A stretch of DNA of 64,000 bases from contig NZ_JAIXSL010000004.1 in assembly GCF_027484705.1 (NCBI RefSeq), positions 56,996-120,995 on the forward strand. The letters are read 5' to 3'. Under the pieces are notes generated by a model. The model ran no database searches and was not told the origin of the DNA. It saw nothing but the letters and a program-made list of their open reading frames with translations. Position 1 is the stretch's first letter. Every line of letters starts with the position of its first letter. Position numbers and translations under genes: made by a program. The DNA comes from Flavobacterium sp. Lineage in GTDB: Bacteria > Bacteroidota > Bacteroidia > Flavobacteriales > Flavobacteriaceae. Positions 7,798-15,308 of this stretch are shown here, piece after piece.

Positions 7798-8283
7798 TTA
7801 CCCTTGTTTTTTAAGCATTTCTTTTTCAAAAAGCGAAAGCTGTGAACTATCATCGCTTCCAGTTTCTTTTAAACTCAGACGATCTTTAAAGCTAAATCCA
7901 AAATGCTTTGAAAATGATTCAATTTCTTTTAGCATTTTTTCCCGAAGCGTAACATGTCCTGAAACATTTGAGGCTCCAGAGCCAAAAGTTTGAACTAAAC
8001 CTCCATTATAGCCACGAGTATTTATCTGTTCTTCTGCTTGTAAATAGTAATCAACAGATCGAGCTAATGCATGAAGATGAATTAAATCAGGCTTTGTAAG
8101 TTTGTTTGATTCTACCAACATTTTTCCGAAATAACGATACCAGAATTTTTGATTATCAGTCAAATTAATTTTAGGCATTGGTGCCGGTAGGGATTTTAAA
8201 ATCTCATACAGATTTTTGTTCACTTCCACAACTTCACCGTCATTTCTTAAAACTTTCATATTTGCTTTTGACATAACTAACAT
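7798..8283 (-). CDS. terS: Phage terminase small subunit, P27 family
   Basis: About 161 residues. Recognises the packaging site and hands DNA to TerL. The middle helices 'KPDLIHLHALARSVDYYL', the stretch 'GLVQTFGSGASNVSGHVTL' and the end 'EIESFSKHFGFSFKDRLSL' fit the P27-type TerS family. The track start at 8307 is a TTG, so the ATG at 8283 (or 8274) is more likely; a run of seven G lies about 12 bases upstream of 8283. HNH-TerS-TerL-portal is the usual order, here interrupted by the DGR. Confidence 0.83.
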   Translation of the reverse strand: MLVMSKANMKVLRNDGEVVEVNKNLYEILKSLPAPMPKINLTDNQKFWYRYFGKMLVESNKLTKPDLIHLHALARSVDYYLQAEEQINTRGYNGGLVQTFGSGASNVSGHVTLREKMLKEIESFSKHFGFSFKDRLSLKETGSDDSSQLSLFEKEMLKKQG

Positions 8284-8360
8284 TATTAAATTAGACCCCC
8301 CCACCAAAAAACTACACCGAGTAAAATCCTAACTAAACAGCGATGTACGCATTTATTGAC

Positions 8361-8696
8361 TTATCGAGATTTTACCCCATACCCCTTATGCGCTTCACTT
8401 CCCGATTTACTATCGTGGTGCTTTTTACATCTTGACATTAACCACTTCATATCATAAGGATCATCACCACGCGCAATCAAAACTTTTGCCTGAGGTTCAT
8501 GATCAGCTACGGTTGCAATAGTTACTATTCCTTCCGCTTCACAATCGCAACAGCAAGGAAAAGATTCTAATTGTTGCTTACGAACCTTTCTCCATCTTCG
8601 GCCATTGTAATCAAAATCATCATCATGCCTTTCACGATCAAAAGGCTTCCTTTCACCAACCCACGGCCTTTTTACCTTATTTAGTTTCTTCGCCAT
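8361..8696 (-). CDS. HNH endonuclease (phage packaging-associated)
   Basis: 111 residues, basic N-terminus. Has a zinc-type pair 'CCCDCEAEG', the HNH core 'ATVADHEPQAKVL' (DH in place of the first H-N pair) and 'LMSRCKKHHDSKSGSEAH'. Small HNH nucleases next to terS in HK97-like phages assist terminase cleavage. It starts at the last base of the DnaB gene, so translation is coupled. Confidence 0.85.
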   Translation of the reverse strand: MAKKLNKVKRPWVGERKPFDRERHDDDFDYNGRRWRKVRKQQLESFPCCCDCEAEGIVTIATVADHEPQAKVLIARGDDPYDMKWLMSRCKKHHDSKSGSEAHKGYGVKSR

Positions 8697-10240
8697 CAGA
8701 AAGGAGTATCAAGACCATTATCATCACTCATGTTTTTATCACCGGATTCAAAAGCTTCGGAAGGTTGAGCCGTCGGAACTCTATCATTATGCCTTTCGTT
8801 TGGATCCTTTTCATCAACCCATTCAGCAGGATCAATAAACTTTGTTTTATCACCAATCCATTTTAAACCAATAGTAGTATCAGGCGCACCCTCACGATAC
8901 TTAGCGAAGATGATTTCAGTATCAGCACCAGCCTGTAGTATTTCATCATCAACCTCAAAACCGTAATATCCGGCACGATAAATAAACTTCACAATATCTG
9001 CATCCTGCTCAATTGCTCCTGATTCACGCAAATCCCTTAGATTTGGGCGTTTGTTTCCGCTTCGAGATTCACACTCACGTGATACTTGCGATAAGGCTAT
9101 AACAGGAATTTCCAACTCTTTAGCCAATGCTTTCAACTTTCGAGAAATTGAAGCGATTTCCTGTTCTCTATTACCCGACCGGTTCACTTTTGTAGCATCA
9201 CAAAGCAGTTGCAGATAATCAACAACCAAGTATTTTATTTTGTACTTTCTTTTCCATAACCTCGCAGTTGCAATTACATTTCGAATATCAGGACTAGGCG
9301 AATCGTCAATGTAAATCGGAAATTCTTTCATCCGATGCTTATGCCTGTTTAGAGTTTGGAAGTAATTTTTATTATCGCCGAACCCTTTTTTAGTTAATTG
9401 AGAAAGATGAAAGTTTGTATCTATTGCTACAGTTCTGGCAACAAGTGAGTAAATACTCATTTCAGCAGAAATAATGCCACCCGGAACGCCAGCTTTAGCG
9501 TTCTCAACCACCATTTTTAAAGATTCCGCGGTTTTTCCCATTCCTGGCCTTGCAGCAGAAATTACAAGTTCGCCCGGCTGATAACCACCAGTAAAGCGAT
9601 CCATTACAGGAAAGCCAGTTCTTATACCGGTAACTTCATTTTCAGGATTATTTGATAGAAACTCAACACGCTTTTCCACAACCTCTAAGGCCTCAGAATA
9701 GCTTACATTTTTTTTGCCCTGCATGGACATTTCAACAATTGAATCCAAAGCATTCGACCAATCATTCAACAACTCCAAACTGTCTATTTCATCATCATAG
9801 GCCAGCGACATGAATTCAGCCGATGATTTAATAATCCAGCGCTTAATAAACATTTGCAGGATAATTCGCGAATGATATTCAATATGCGCTGATGAAGATA
9901 TTTTTTGAGTAAGTTGAATCAGAAAGAAATCACCACCAACAGCCTCTAATTTTCCGACTGATCGTAAGCGCGCAGAAACTGTTAAAATATCAATAGGCTG
10001 ATTATCATTATACAAATCACAGATAGCATCAAAAATAAATTTGTGAGCTTCTTTATAAAAACAATCGGAATTTTTAAGAACCATCAAACATTCATCAACA
10101 CCTTTCACATCAATCATCATTGCACCCAAAACCGCTTCTTCTAATTCGATAACTGACGGCGGTAATTTAACCTGTTCAAGTTGCACGACTTTCATGTTAA
10201 AATCAGTATTCGATTTTTCCTTATTTTTAAATTGCTCCAT
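8696..10240 (-). CDS. dnaB: Replicative DNA helicase, DnaB family
   Basis: About 514 residues. Hexameric 5'-3' helicase of the phage replication fork. The N-terminal helical domain ('PPSVIELEEAVLGAMMIDV') is followed by the RecA-like motor with Walker A 'AARPGMGKTAES', 'GGIISAEMS', Walker B 'KYLVVDYLQLL' and the H4/arginine-finger region 'LRESGAIEQDADIVKFIYR'. The track start (10246) is a TTG; the ATG at 10240 follows the stop of the replication initiator gene closely. The adjacent initiator is its likely loader. Confidence 0.93.
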   Translation of the reverse strand: MEQFKNKEKSNTDFNMKVVQLEQVKLPPSVIELEEAVLGAMMIDVKGVDECLMVLKNSDCFYKEAHKFIFDAICDLYNDNQPIDILTVSARLRSVGKLEAVGGDFFLIQLTQKISSSAHIEYHSRIILQMFIKRWIIKSSAEFMSLAYDDEIDSLELLNDWSNALDSIVEMSMQGKKNVSYSEALEVVEKRVEFLSNNPENEVTGIRTGFPVMDRFTGGYQPGELVISAARPGMGKTAESLKMVVENAKAGVPGGIISAEMSIYSLVARTVAIDTNFHLSQLTKKGFGDNKNYFQTLNRHKHRMKEFPIYIDDSPSPDIRNVIATARLWKRKYKIKYLVVDYLQLLCDATKVNRSGNREQEIASISRKLKALAKELEIPVIALSQVSRECESRSGNKRPNLRDLRESGAIEQDADIVKFIYRAGYYGFEVDDEILQAGADTEIIFAKYREGAPDTTIGLKWIGDKTKFIDPAEWVDEKDPNERHNDRVPTAQPSEAFESGDKNMSDDNGLDTPF

Positions 10241-10242
10241 GA

Positions 10243-11013
10243 TCAACCTTTAAATATTTTTCGCACCGGCGCGACATCTTTATTTATTTCAGACTTCGAT
10301 TCTTTCGCGTTTTCATTTCCTAAATAATTCAAAACAAATGCTTCAGCCCGATAGAAAATCTGCACACCAACAAACTCTAATTTTCGTTGAGAAACTTCAA
10401 TTTGAATTTTAGAATTCAATTTGATACAGAATTCTGAAAATTGAGCTTCAGAAAATCGGTTACGATATTTCATCATAAAAGTTTCATAAAGCGAAGGCGA
10501 TTCATTTTGCAAAAAAGTGAGCGCGTCGTTTTCCTCACTCTTATCTTTGGTTATAGTAATAATATTATTTGTCGGATTCATTTCCGACAAATCAGGCTTA
10601 ACTACCTTAAAATCAATAACCTTAACCTGTTTTGCGATTTCGGATTCATTTCCGAGTTCACTCGGATTCATTTCCGAGTTTGAAATAAAGTCGGATTCAT
10701 TTCCGAGTTTGTTCCAGCGTTTACCTTTTTCGGTTAACCGTAAATAATCCCGACGATTTTCTGTTTCATAATCGACCAAACCAATTGCGGCCAAATATTT
10801 GAAATGACGGTAAACAGTATCCGGTTTTTCATAAAATAGCGGCAGCTGCTCAATCACTTTGTTTCGCGAAACCCACCAATACGTTTTTCCTTTTATAACT
10901 TTTTCAGTTGCCCAACTGCTAACTTCAGTCAATACCGACATTAAAGCCGCTTGATTTACATTTAGCTTAAATTTGATACACCGATTTTGATTAATCACGA
11001 TATTGAAGCGCAT
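10243..11013 (-). CDS. Phage replication initiator with winged helix
   Basis: 256 residues. Residues about 20-100 form a winged helix ('NKVIEQLPLFYEKPDTVYRH' and 'AIGLVDYETENRRDYLRLTE'). The linker (about 105-155) is encoded by four DNA iterons (separate entry), and the C-terminal part ('YETFMMKYRNRFSEAQFSE') is helical. An initiator with its own origin inside the gene and the helicase gene next to it follows the lambda O/P plan. It probably binds the iterons and recruits DnaB. Homology of the C-terminal domain to DnaD-like proteins is a guess. Confidence 0.75.
   Translation of the reverse strand: MRFNIVINQNRCIKFKLNVNQAALMSVLTEVSSWATEKVIKGKTYWWVSRNKVIEQLPLFYEKPDTVYRHFKYLAAIGLVDYETENRRDYLRLTEKGKRWNKLGNESDFISNSEMNPSELGNESEIAKQVKVIDFKVVKPDLSEMNPTNNIITITKDKSEENDALTFLQNESPSLYETFMMKYRNRFSEAQFSEFCIKLNSKIQIEVSQRKLEFVGVQIFYRAEAFVLNYLGNENAKESKSEINKDVAPVRKIFKG
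10572..10706 (+). repeat. Four iterons, putative phage replication origin
   Basis: The 16-mer TCGGATTCATTTCCGA occurs exactly four times, at 10572, 10640, 10662 and 10691. Copies 2-4 extend to TCGGATTCATTTCCGAGTT. Each is itself an inverted repeat (TCGGA-N6-TCCGA). On the coding strand copies 1 and 3 are read as SEMNP and copies 2 and 4 as GNES, that is in different frames, so selection has kept the DNA and not the peptide. Confidence 0.8.
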
Positions 11014-11023
11014 TTACTGATTT

Positions 11024-11536
11024 TTATGATTCAACTACATTAAGACAATTTGCATATGCTTCCATAAACCGGCGCTTTGCTTCAGCAGAATCCCAAACCA
11101 CATAATTCGGTTCAGTTTTCAGTACCATAGCCCGCCATTCCAAACCCAATAATTCAGAATCAATTTGTTTTATCTGATCTGCAAAAGGAAATTGAAATCC
11201 AAATTTTTCAGCAATAACACCTGATAATCTTTTTTCTATAGCCTGGTAATCGGGTAATAATTTTTTATACGGAGAAGGCATATCCAGCATATAAGCTTCC
11301 GATGCATCATGAAGCAATGCAGCTAACTTGTTTTGAGGTTCAGCCATCATGTAAGCGTAAACTGAATGTTGAGCAACACTCAAAAATTCATCAAGTTGGC
11401 CACCAAAGCGCGGCATAAAACTCAATCCATGTGCGATATCTTCGATATCGATTGTATCAGGATCCATTATCAACAAATCGAAATATTTTCCCGAATTAGT
11501 TCGGATAGAATTAGGCGTATGGAGATTATCGGGCAT
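11024..11536 (-). CDS. HD-domain phosphohydrolase (YfbR-like)
   Basis: 170 residues. HD-superfamily metal sites are visible: 'LSVAQHSVYAY' (first His), 'LAALLHDASEAYMLDMPSP' (HD pair, then E and D). The layout resembles YfbR-type 5'-deoxynucleotidases that dephosphorylate dNMPs. In a phage such an enzyme would adjust nucleotide pools during replication, which fits its place next to the replication genes. Ends 10 bp before the initiator start. Substrate not determinable from sequence. Confidence 0.8.
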   Translation of the reverse strand: MPDNLHTPNSIRTNSGKYFDLLIMDPDTIDIEDIAHGLSFMPRFGGQLDEFLSVAQHSVYAYMMAEPQNKLAALLHDASEAYMLDMPSPYKKLLPDYQAIEKRLSGVIAEKFGFQFPFADQIKQIDSELLGLEWRAMVLKTEPNYVVWDSAEAKRRFMEAYANCLNVVES

Positions 11537-11541
11537 TATTT

Positions 11542-11883
11542 TTATATTGCGGAGTAGCTTTTTTGTAAGCTTTCCAGATTAATACTACATTTGAAATTCA
11601 TTTGATGACAAACTGAAATTATTTTATCCCGAAAAACGGCATTGCGTAACATTTGTAATTCCATTTTTTCAACTACGGTCGGAACATACAAATCAGTCAT
11701 TTTATATTCCGAAGCGATTTTGTATTTGCTAAAACCATAAAGCTTTGATAAAATAAAAACCACGACTTTTTTAGGAACAGTATCAGCAAACCCAATAATA
11801 TCAGAATATTTGCAGTCGAAAATTTGACATACAGCAGTTTCTAATTTTTTAACAGTTTCACTATTGTAAGCAGCAGCTACCAT
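11542..11883 (-). CDS. Hypothetical early phage protein
   Basis: 113 residues. A central stretch, 'VVFILSKLYGFSKYKIASEY', could be a helix-turn-helix like those in DnaA domain IV or sigma-4-like proteins ('K..A..Y..T...V'), so DNA binding is possible. It sits 5 bp upstream of the HD phosphohydrolase gene in the early operon. No family recognised with confidence. Confidence 0.55.
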   Translation of the reverse strand: MVAAAYNSETVKKLETAVCQIFDCKYSDIIGFADTVPKKVVVFILSKLYGFSKYKIASEYKMTDLYVPTVVEKMELQMLRNAVFRDKIISVCHQMNFKCSINLESLQKSYSAI

Positions 11884-11889
11884 CGACGA

Positions 11890-12093
11890 TTATTGATTAT
11901 ATTTTTCAATAGCTTCTGCCTTTGAAGCAACAACATTACAAACCATCCGCATAGTAACTGTAGCTGAATCAATACCATCATCGGTAACAGTCTGAACCAG
12001 ATGAGAAATTACATGACCATCCGGAAGCATAACTTTATGTGCACCGTTTTCGACAAAAACAGTCGCAAATACTTTCATAAATTCTTTAGCCAT
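11890..12093 (-). CDS. Hypothetical small phage protein
   Basis: 67 residues, beta-rich pattern ('VFATVFVENGAHKVMLPDG'), no recognised domain. Spaced 6 bp from the next gene and in the same orientation as the whole early region, which supports coding. Function unknown. Confidence 0.5.
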   Translation of the reverse strand: MAKEFMKVFATVFVENGAHKVMLPDGHVISHLVQTVTDDGIDSATVTMRMVCNVVASKAEAIEKYNQ

Positions 12094-12120
12094 TCATATA
12101 TTTTTTAAAAATTAATACTC

Positions 12121-12411
12121 CTATTTACCGTGAAACTCTATTCTCAATTTTTTTCTGATTTTGAACACATAGCATAAATCTTTACCATTTAATGCTTTTT
12201 CGAAAAATTTACTTTTCAGATCATCATCGACAAATTTTGATAGCTTTTTTGCCGTTGTCAATTTTGGTTCAGAATAAACAGGAAGCAATTGAAATTCCGT
12301 GAAATCATCATCAACAGGCCACCAATATTCACCGATCATTTCCGAAACTCTGATCACAAAATTTTTGTTCACCAAAACATTTATCCTATTTTCTGATTTA
12401 ATTGCTTTCAT
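12121..12411 (-). CDS. Hypothetical small phage protein
   Basis: 96 residues, no signal peptide or membrane segment, lysine-rich C-terminus ('VFKIRKKLRIEFHGK'). One base separates its start from the upstream gene's stop. No family recognised. Confidence 0.5.
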   Translation of the reverse strand: MKAIKSENRINVLVNKNFVIRVSEMIGEYWWPVDDDFTEFQLLPVYSEPKLTTAKKLSKFVDDDLKSKFFEKALNGKDLCYVFKIRKKLRIEFHGK

Positions 12412-12412
12412 A

Positions 12413-12658
12413 CTAAAATTTTAAACCACATTCGTTACACAACCATTCGGTTTTTATAGATTCAGATTTTATATACTTACATCGATAGTGTGCGCATTTT
12501 TCCTGTTTCAATACCCTTTTTGATGATCTTTTAAAAAGATAACTATCAATTAATCCGATGCAAAAAAACCAAAGCCACCAAACCACAACAAGACTGATTA
12601 ATAGGATAGTCAAAGCCAATAACACATCGCTCAGAATTTCTATATTACGCGGTTGCAT
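12413..12658 (-). CDS. Small membrane protein with zinc-ribbon-like tail
   Basis: About 81 residues: a hydrophobic segment 'ILSDVLLALTILLISLVVVW' near the start, then a basic linker and four cysteines in 'CAHYRCKYI' and 'WLCNECGLKF', a likely zinc ribbon. The track start at 12667 is a GTG; the ATG at 12658 is more likely. It overlaps the end of the 59-residue ORF upstream. Function unknown. Confidence 0.5.
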   Translation of the reverse strand: MQPRNIEILSDVLLALTILLISLVVVWWLWFFCIGLIDSYLFKRSSKRVLKQEKCAHYRCKYIKSESIKTEWLCNECGLKF

Positions 12659-12819
12659 AAACGACACATTTCAATTCGTTCAAAGAAGTTTTCAGGATAA
12701 CATAATACAGGTGAATTACAGCCACTTTCAGCTATATCGCCTGAATGATCAACCTTTTGATTTGTACCCGAAAACGGAATGTTATCTTTCGGAATATCCT
12801 GTTTATTATTTTCCATCAT
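12640..12819 (-). CDS. Small hypothetical phage protein (below track cutoff)
   Basis: 59 residues beginning 'MMENNKQDIPKDNIPFSG', ending 'EMCRLCNRVI'. It starts one base after the stop of the gene upstream and overlaps the start of the next gene, the tight packing seen across this early operon. Two cysteines near the end are the only notable feature. Confidence 0.5.
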   Translation of the reverse strand: MMENNKQDIPKDNIPFSGTNQKVDHSGDIAESGCNSPVLCYPENFFERIEMCRLCNRVI

Positions 12820-13041
12820 TTACTTTTTAGATTTGAACTTTCTTTCGCCGGAATCAATTAGCCTTTTATACTTATCAACCCTTTGCTGTTTGGTTACTTT
12901 TGACTTTGATTCAGGAGCAACACGCTCGCTTGCATTGCTCCCAAATTCAAAATCCGCAATTCCTAAAATTTTAGAAACTGCTGTTAAATGCCCCCGCAGA
13001 CATTGTATCTCTGTTGCCGATATTGAAACCATTCTTTCCAT
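12820..13041 (-). CDS. Small basic hypothetical phage protein
   Basis: 73 residues. The first half ('ATEIQCLRGHLTAVSKILGI') is helical and the last 30 residues are very basic ('KQQRVDKYKRLIDSGERKFK'), suggesting nucleic-acid contact. Its ATG overlaps the TGA of the upstream 56-residue ORF by one base. Function unknown. Confidence 0.5.
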   Translation of the reverse strand: MERMVSISATEIQCLRGHLTAVSKILGIADFEFGSNASERVAPESKSKVTKQQRVDKYKRLIDSGERKFKSKK

Positions 13042-13211
13042 CAGGCAAATTGTTTTTTAACAATTTCACTCATACACCAATAAACATCCCAAATCATCAC
13101 CGGATATTTATCACGGTTCACGATTAAAGCACATCGAATATTCATCACTTCACCCTTATTTTTACATAATCCTAAAGCGATTAAGATTTCAGAAAGTGTG
13201 TATAATCTCAT
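13041..13211 (-). CDS. Small hypothetical phage protein (below track cutoff)
   Basis: 56 residues, 'MRLYTLSEILIALGLCKNKG' to 'MSEIVKKQFA'. The first 25 residues could form a MerR/excisionase-like helix-turn-helix ('LSEILIALGLCKN'). It begins one base after the stop of the 85-residue gene and ends overlapping the next start. Excisionase is only a suggestion. Confidence 0.5.
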   Translation of the reverse strand: MRLYTLSEILIALGLCKNKGEVMNIRCALIVNRDKYPVMIWDVYWCMSEIVKKQFA

Positions 13212-13212
13212 A

Positions 13213-13470
13213 TCAATTCAGTTTTTTCAATACATCTTTTAAAGCAGTAAGAATTTCAGAATCAAAATTTCTAAAATGCCAAAAATCCCATAACCGGGAT
13301 TCATCAGTATTTGGAAAATAATTTTTCACTATCGCCTTTAAAGCTTCAAAACTTTGAAACCCTTTATCGAAAAAATCACTTAAAACCTGAGCAGAATTTT
13401 GAGCGCTTTCAATCCTTTTGAAAGTTTTCAAATCCCTCTGTTTCAAATTAGAAGTATCAGTGATTGGCAT
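13213..13470 (-). CDS. First early gene of the prophage (hypothetical)
   Basis: 85 residues, charged and helical, no recognised family. It is the first gene of the leftward early operon and diverges from the repressor gene across a 131-bp region that holds four operator-like repeats. A Cro/antirepressor-like role would fit the position but no motif shows it. Confidence 0.5.
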   Translation of the reverse strand: MPITDTSNLKQRDLKTFKRIESAQNSAQVLSDFFDKGFQSFEALKAIVKNYFPNTDESRLWDFWHFRNFDSEILTALKDVLKKLN

Positions 13471-13483
13471 AACCTTTGTATAT

Positions 13484-13560
13484 TTGTATTATAATTCTGT
13501 GTATAATTATGATACAAACCTAATATAAATTATAATACAAAAAACAAAAAAGTATTATAA
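13484..13560. promoter_or_regulatory. Operator array in the divergent repressor/early-gene promoter
   Basis: The 11-mer TTGTATTATAA appears at 13484-13494, as its complement with one change (TTATGATACAA) at 13507-13517, as its exact complement (TTATAATACAA) at 13530-13540, and as AGTATTATAA at 13551-13560. The centres are spaced about 21-23 bp, roughly two helix turns, so a repressor could bind cooperatively on one face. The array covers the whole region between divergent start codons. Confidence 0.65.
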
Positions 13561-13601
13561 AAAATATTATTTTTTAAATTTATTAATGTAAAGCACTGCC
13601 T

Positions 13602-13988
13602 ATGAATGAATTAGACTATGAAAAAAAATTGAAATTTATATTAGAAATTGCAGAAAAATTTCAACTCACGGCTTACGAAATAGGCTCAAACACCAGCCAA
13701 AATGTATCCGGTATTGACAGAATATTAGACAAATCTGTGAAGAAACCACATAAAAAAACTGTGGATAATATATTTAATTGGTTAAATTCTCAAGAAAAGT
13801 ATGCTATTTATATTAGAGAAAATATCATAAATGATCCATCACAATCATACACAACAATTCCCCAACTTCAAGAAAGAATAAGAGAACTAGAAATAATTTC
13901 TGATTTAAAGGATCAGGTGATCAATTTACTTACAGAAAAAATAGATACCATCTTAAATACTTCAAAATCTAAAAATGATCAACAATGA
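13602..13988 (+). CDS. Prophage repressor-like DNA-binding protein
   Basis: 128 residues. The N-terminal 65 residues ('FQLTAYEIGSNTSQNVSGID' then 'KPHKKTVDNIFNWL') look like the XRE-type helix-turn-helix of small Bacteroidetes phage regulators. The C-terminus ('LQERIRELEIISDLKDQVIN') is a coiled coil for dimerisation. It is one of only two plus-strand genes in the prophage and diverges from the early operon across an operator array, the position of a lysogenic repressor. Overlaps the next ORF by four bases (ATGA). Confidence 0.7.
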   Translation: MNELDYEKKLKFILEIAEKFQLTAYEIGSNTSQNVSGIDRILDKSVKKPHKKTVDNIFNWLNSQEKYAIYIRENIINDPSQSYTTIPQLQERIRELEIISDLKDQVINLLTEKIDTILNTSKSKNDQQ

Positions 13989-14368
13989 AATTAAAAATAT
14001 TAATAACAGCATTCTGCTTTTACTGGTGTAGTACATTTTCGCAATCAGCACATTTCAACAAAATAACCAAAGAAGGTAAATTCACCGAATATTTTTCAAA
14101 ATCCGGCAAATCAATCAAAGTAAATGACACCATCGAAATCGGTTACCCAGGTAACGGATCGAGATTCAATTTTATAACACAAGGGAACGAACCGGCCGGA
14201 GTGATAATAGCAAATACCAAAGTTGTTGTAACAAAAATAAAATCCATTGGCAACCCAAAAAGAGGGTATAAGGCTTACATGTTTTTTTCCGGCTATGGAT
14301 TATTACCGGTAGTTATCGATTACGAAGCTGCTTTGGAAACCCGCGAACTTAAAGGAAAAATCAACTAA
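13985..14368 (+). CDS. Exported protein expressed from the lysogeny side
   Basis: 127 residues with a signal peptide ('LKILITAFCFYWCSTFSQ') and a beta-rich mature part. Coupled to the repressor gene by an ATGA overlap, so it should be made in the lysogen. Being secreted and next to attR it is a candidate lysogenic-conversion (moron) gene. No domain recognised. Confidence 0.6.
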   Translation: MKLKILITAFCFYWCSTFSQSAHFNKITKEGKFTEYFSKSGKSIKVNDTIEIGYPGNGSRFNFITQGNEPAGVIIANTKVVVTKIKSIGNPKRGYKAYMFFSGYGLLPVVIDYEAALETRELKGKIN

Positions 14369-14471
14369 ATACAGTGAACAAAAAAGTGAACAAAAACTAA
14401 TAATTAAACATTTTAATTTGTTTGTAAAGCATTAAAAACCAACATTTTACTATTTTAATAATTTACGTGCA

Positions 14472-14491
14472 GAGAATCCCTCTTTCTCCGC
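14472..14491 (+). other. Prophage attR: 3' end of a tRNA-Ser gene
   Basis: GAGAATCCCTCTTTCTCCGC resembles the T-arm to acceptor end of a bacterial tRNA-Ser (pattern GTTCGAATCCCTCT.TCTCCGC). No D-arm, anticodon or 5' acceptor strand precedes it; instead there is non-coding phage DNA. A terminator follows within 5 bp. I read it as the tail of a host tRNA gene left by phage integration. The intact tRNA and the integrase should be at the far end, left of the window. Confidence 0.55.
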
Positions 14492-14495
14492 GAAG

Positions 14496-14527
14496 AAAAA
14501 CCGAAAGTGTAAGCTTTCGGTTTTTTT
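14496..14527 (+). terminator. Rho-independent terminator after the tRNA fragment
   Basis: AAAACCGAAAG pairs with CTTTCGGTTTT around a short loop and runs into seven T. It is placed as the terminator of the disrupted tRNA gene. Confidence 0.75.
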
Positions 14528-14803
14528 GTTTTACGGCAGCGTCGAAAGCTCCGCTTTCGTAAGCAGCTGTAAAACAAAAAAACACAATCGCTGCAAGCGA
14601 TTGGTTTTTCTTCGCAGGTTCCCCGCGCTAGGGATCAACGAAGTTAATCCCTCAATCATTAAACTTCCATTAGCTATATCTGAAATCGTATTTTATGCAG
14701 TATCTATACATTATCGACAGGTAATGTATGGTTCTAATTTAGCTGTACAGATTAATGAATAAATTCTGATATAGTTAGACGAAGTTGTGTCTTAAGGAAT
14801 CCC
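14528..14803. other. Intergenic region with small hairpins
   Basis: No convincing gene; the 78-residue track ORF here has no protein character. It contains two further small hairpins, CGAAAGC-TCC-GCTTTCG (about 14546) and CAATCGCT-GCA-AGCGATTG (14585-14603, followed by a T-rich run). A second AATCCCTCTTTCT, matching the attR core, occurs at about 14798, next to the start of the inverted repeat. Confidence 0.5.
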
Positions 14804-15095
14804 TCTTTCTTTTGTCTTGATACAAATCGACGGAGGAGATTCAGCGAACACCACTGATAAATAATATCTAGGTGAGCTAAAAGAAACAAAAAATCAAGTC
14901 TTCATATTTTCACCTGTAAATCATCACAACCCGGCCAACGCGCCACCTGGCTCCTTCGCTAAAAATGTCCACCGGACATTTTCTCAACGCTCGGCCCTCG
15001 CGCGACCACAGCCGTTCGTCGTGCCTCCTCAACTCCGTGGTCACTCCCTAAGGCCAGCGCGCAAAATGCGTTGTGTGATTTACGACGGAGAAAAT
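14804..15095 (+). repeat. Left inverted repeat of the restriction/Septu island
   Basis: Its reverse complement matches 24525-24837. The best 95 bp (15000-15095) differ at only about a dozen positions and include TTAGGGAGTGACC, GGAGTTGAGGAG and ACGACGAACGGCTG. A second strong block is the one containing TCAGTGGTGTTCGCTGAATC. The middle is diverged. Both arms also contain CAAGACAAAAGAAA-type motifs that may be a genome-wide repeat in this genus. Confidence 0.8.
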
Positions 15096-15308
15096 ATGAG
15101 GACGGGTTTTTGGGGTGGGTTGAACTTGTGGATAATTGAGGGGAGGGGTAATTGGTTTGGTGTATTTGTGTATTGGGGGCTATCTGGATACTGTGGTTTT
15201 TTTTAATCAGTGTTTTTAATTTGTTGTCTTCTGGTGTTTGTGGTCACAAACCTCAAGTCCGCTCTATTTTTCGTTCGAGGAACATTTGCACGATTGGAAT
15301 TTGCATAA
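15096..15308. other. Non-coding region between repeat and HNH gene
   Basis: G/T-rich on the plus strand (GGGGTGGGTTG, GGGGAGGGG), without a plausible gene. It lies downstream of the HNH gene end, so it may carry the operon's transcription end, but I see no clean terminator hairpin. Confidence 0.4.

Noticed and set aside
10572-10706. CRISPR array
   Set aside because: Regular repeats, but the spacing is 68, 22 and 29 bp, they lie in a coding gene, and no cas genes are present.
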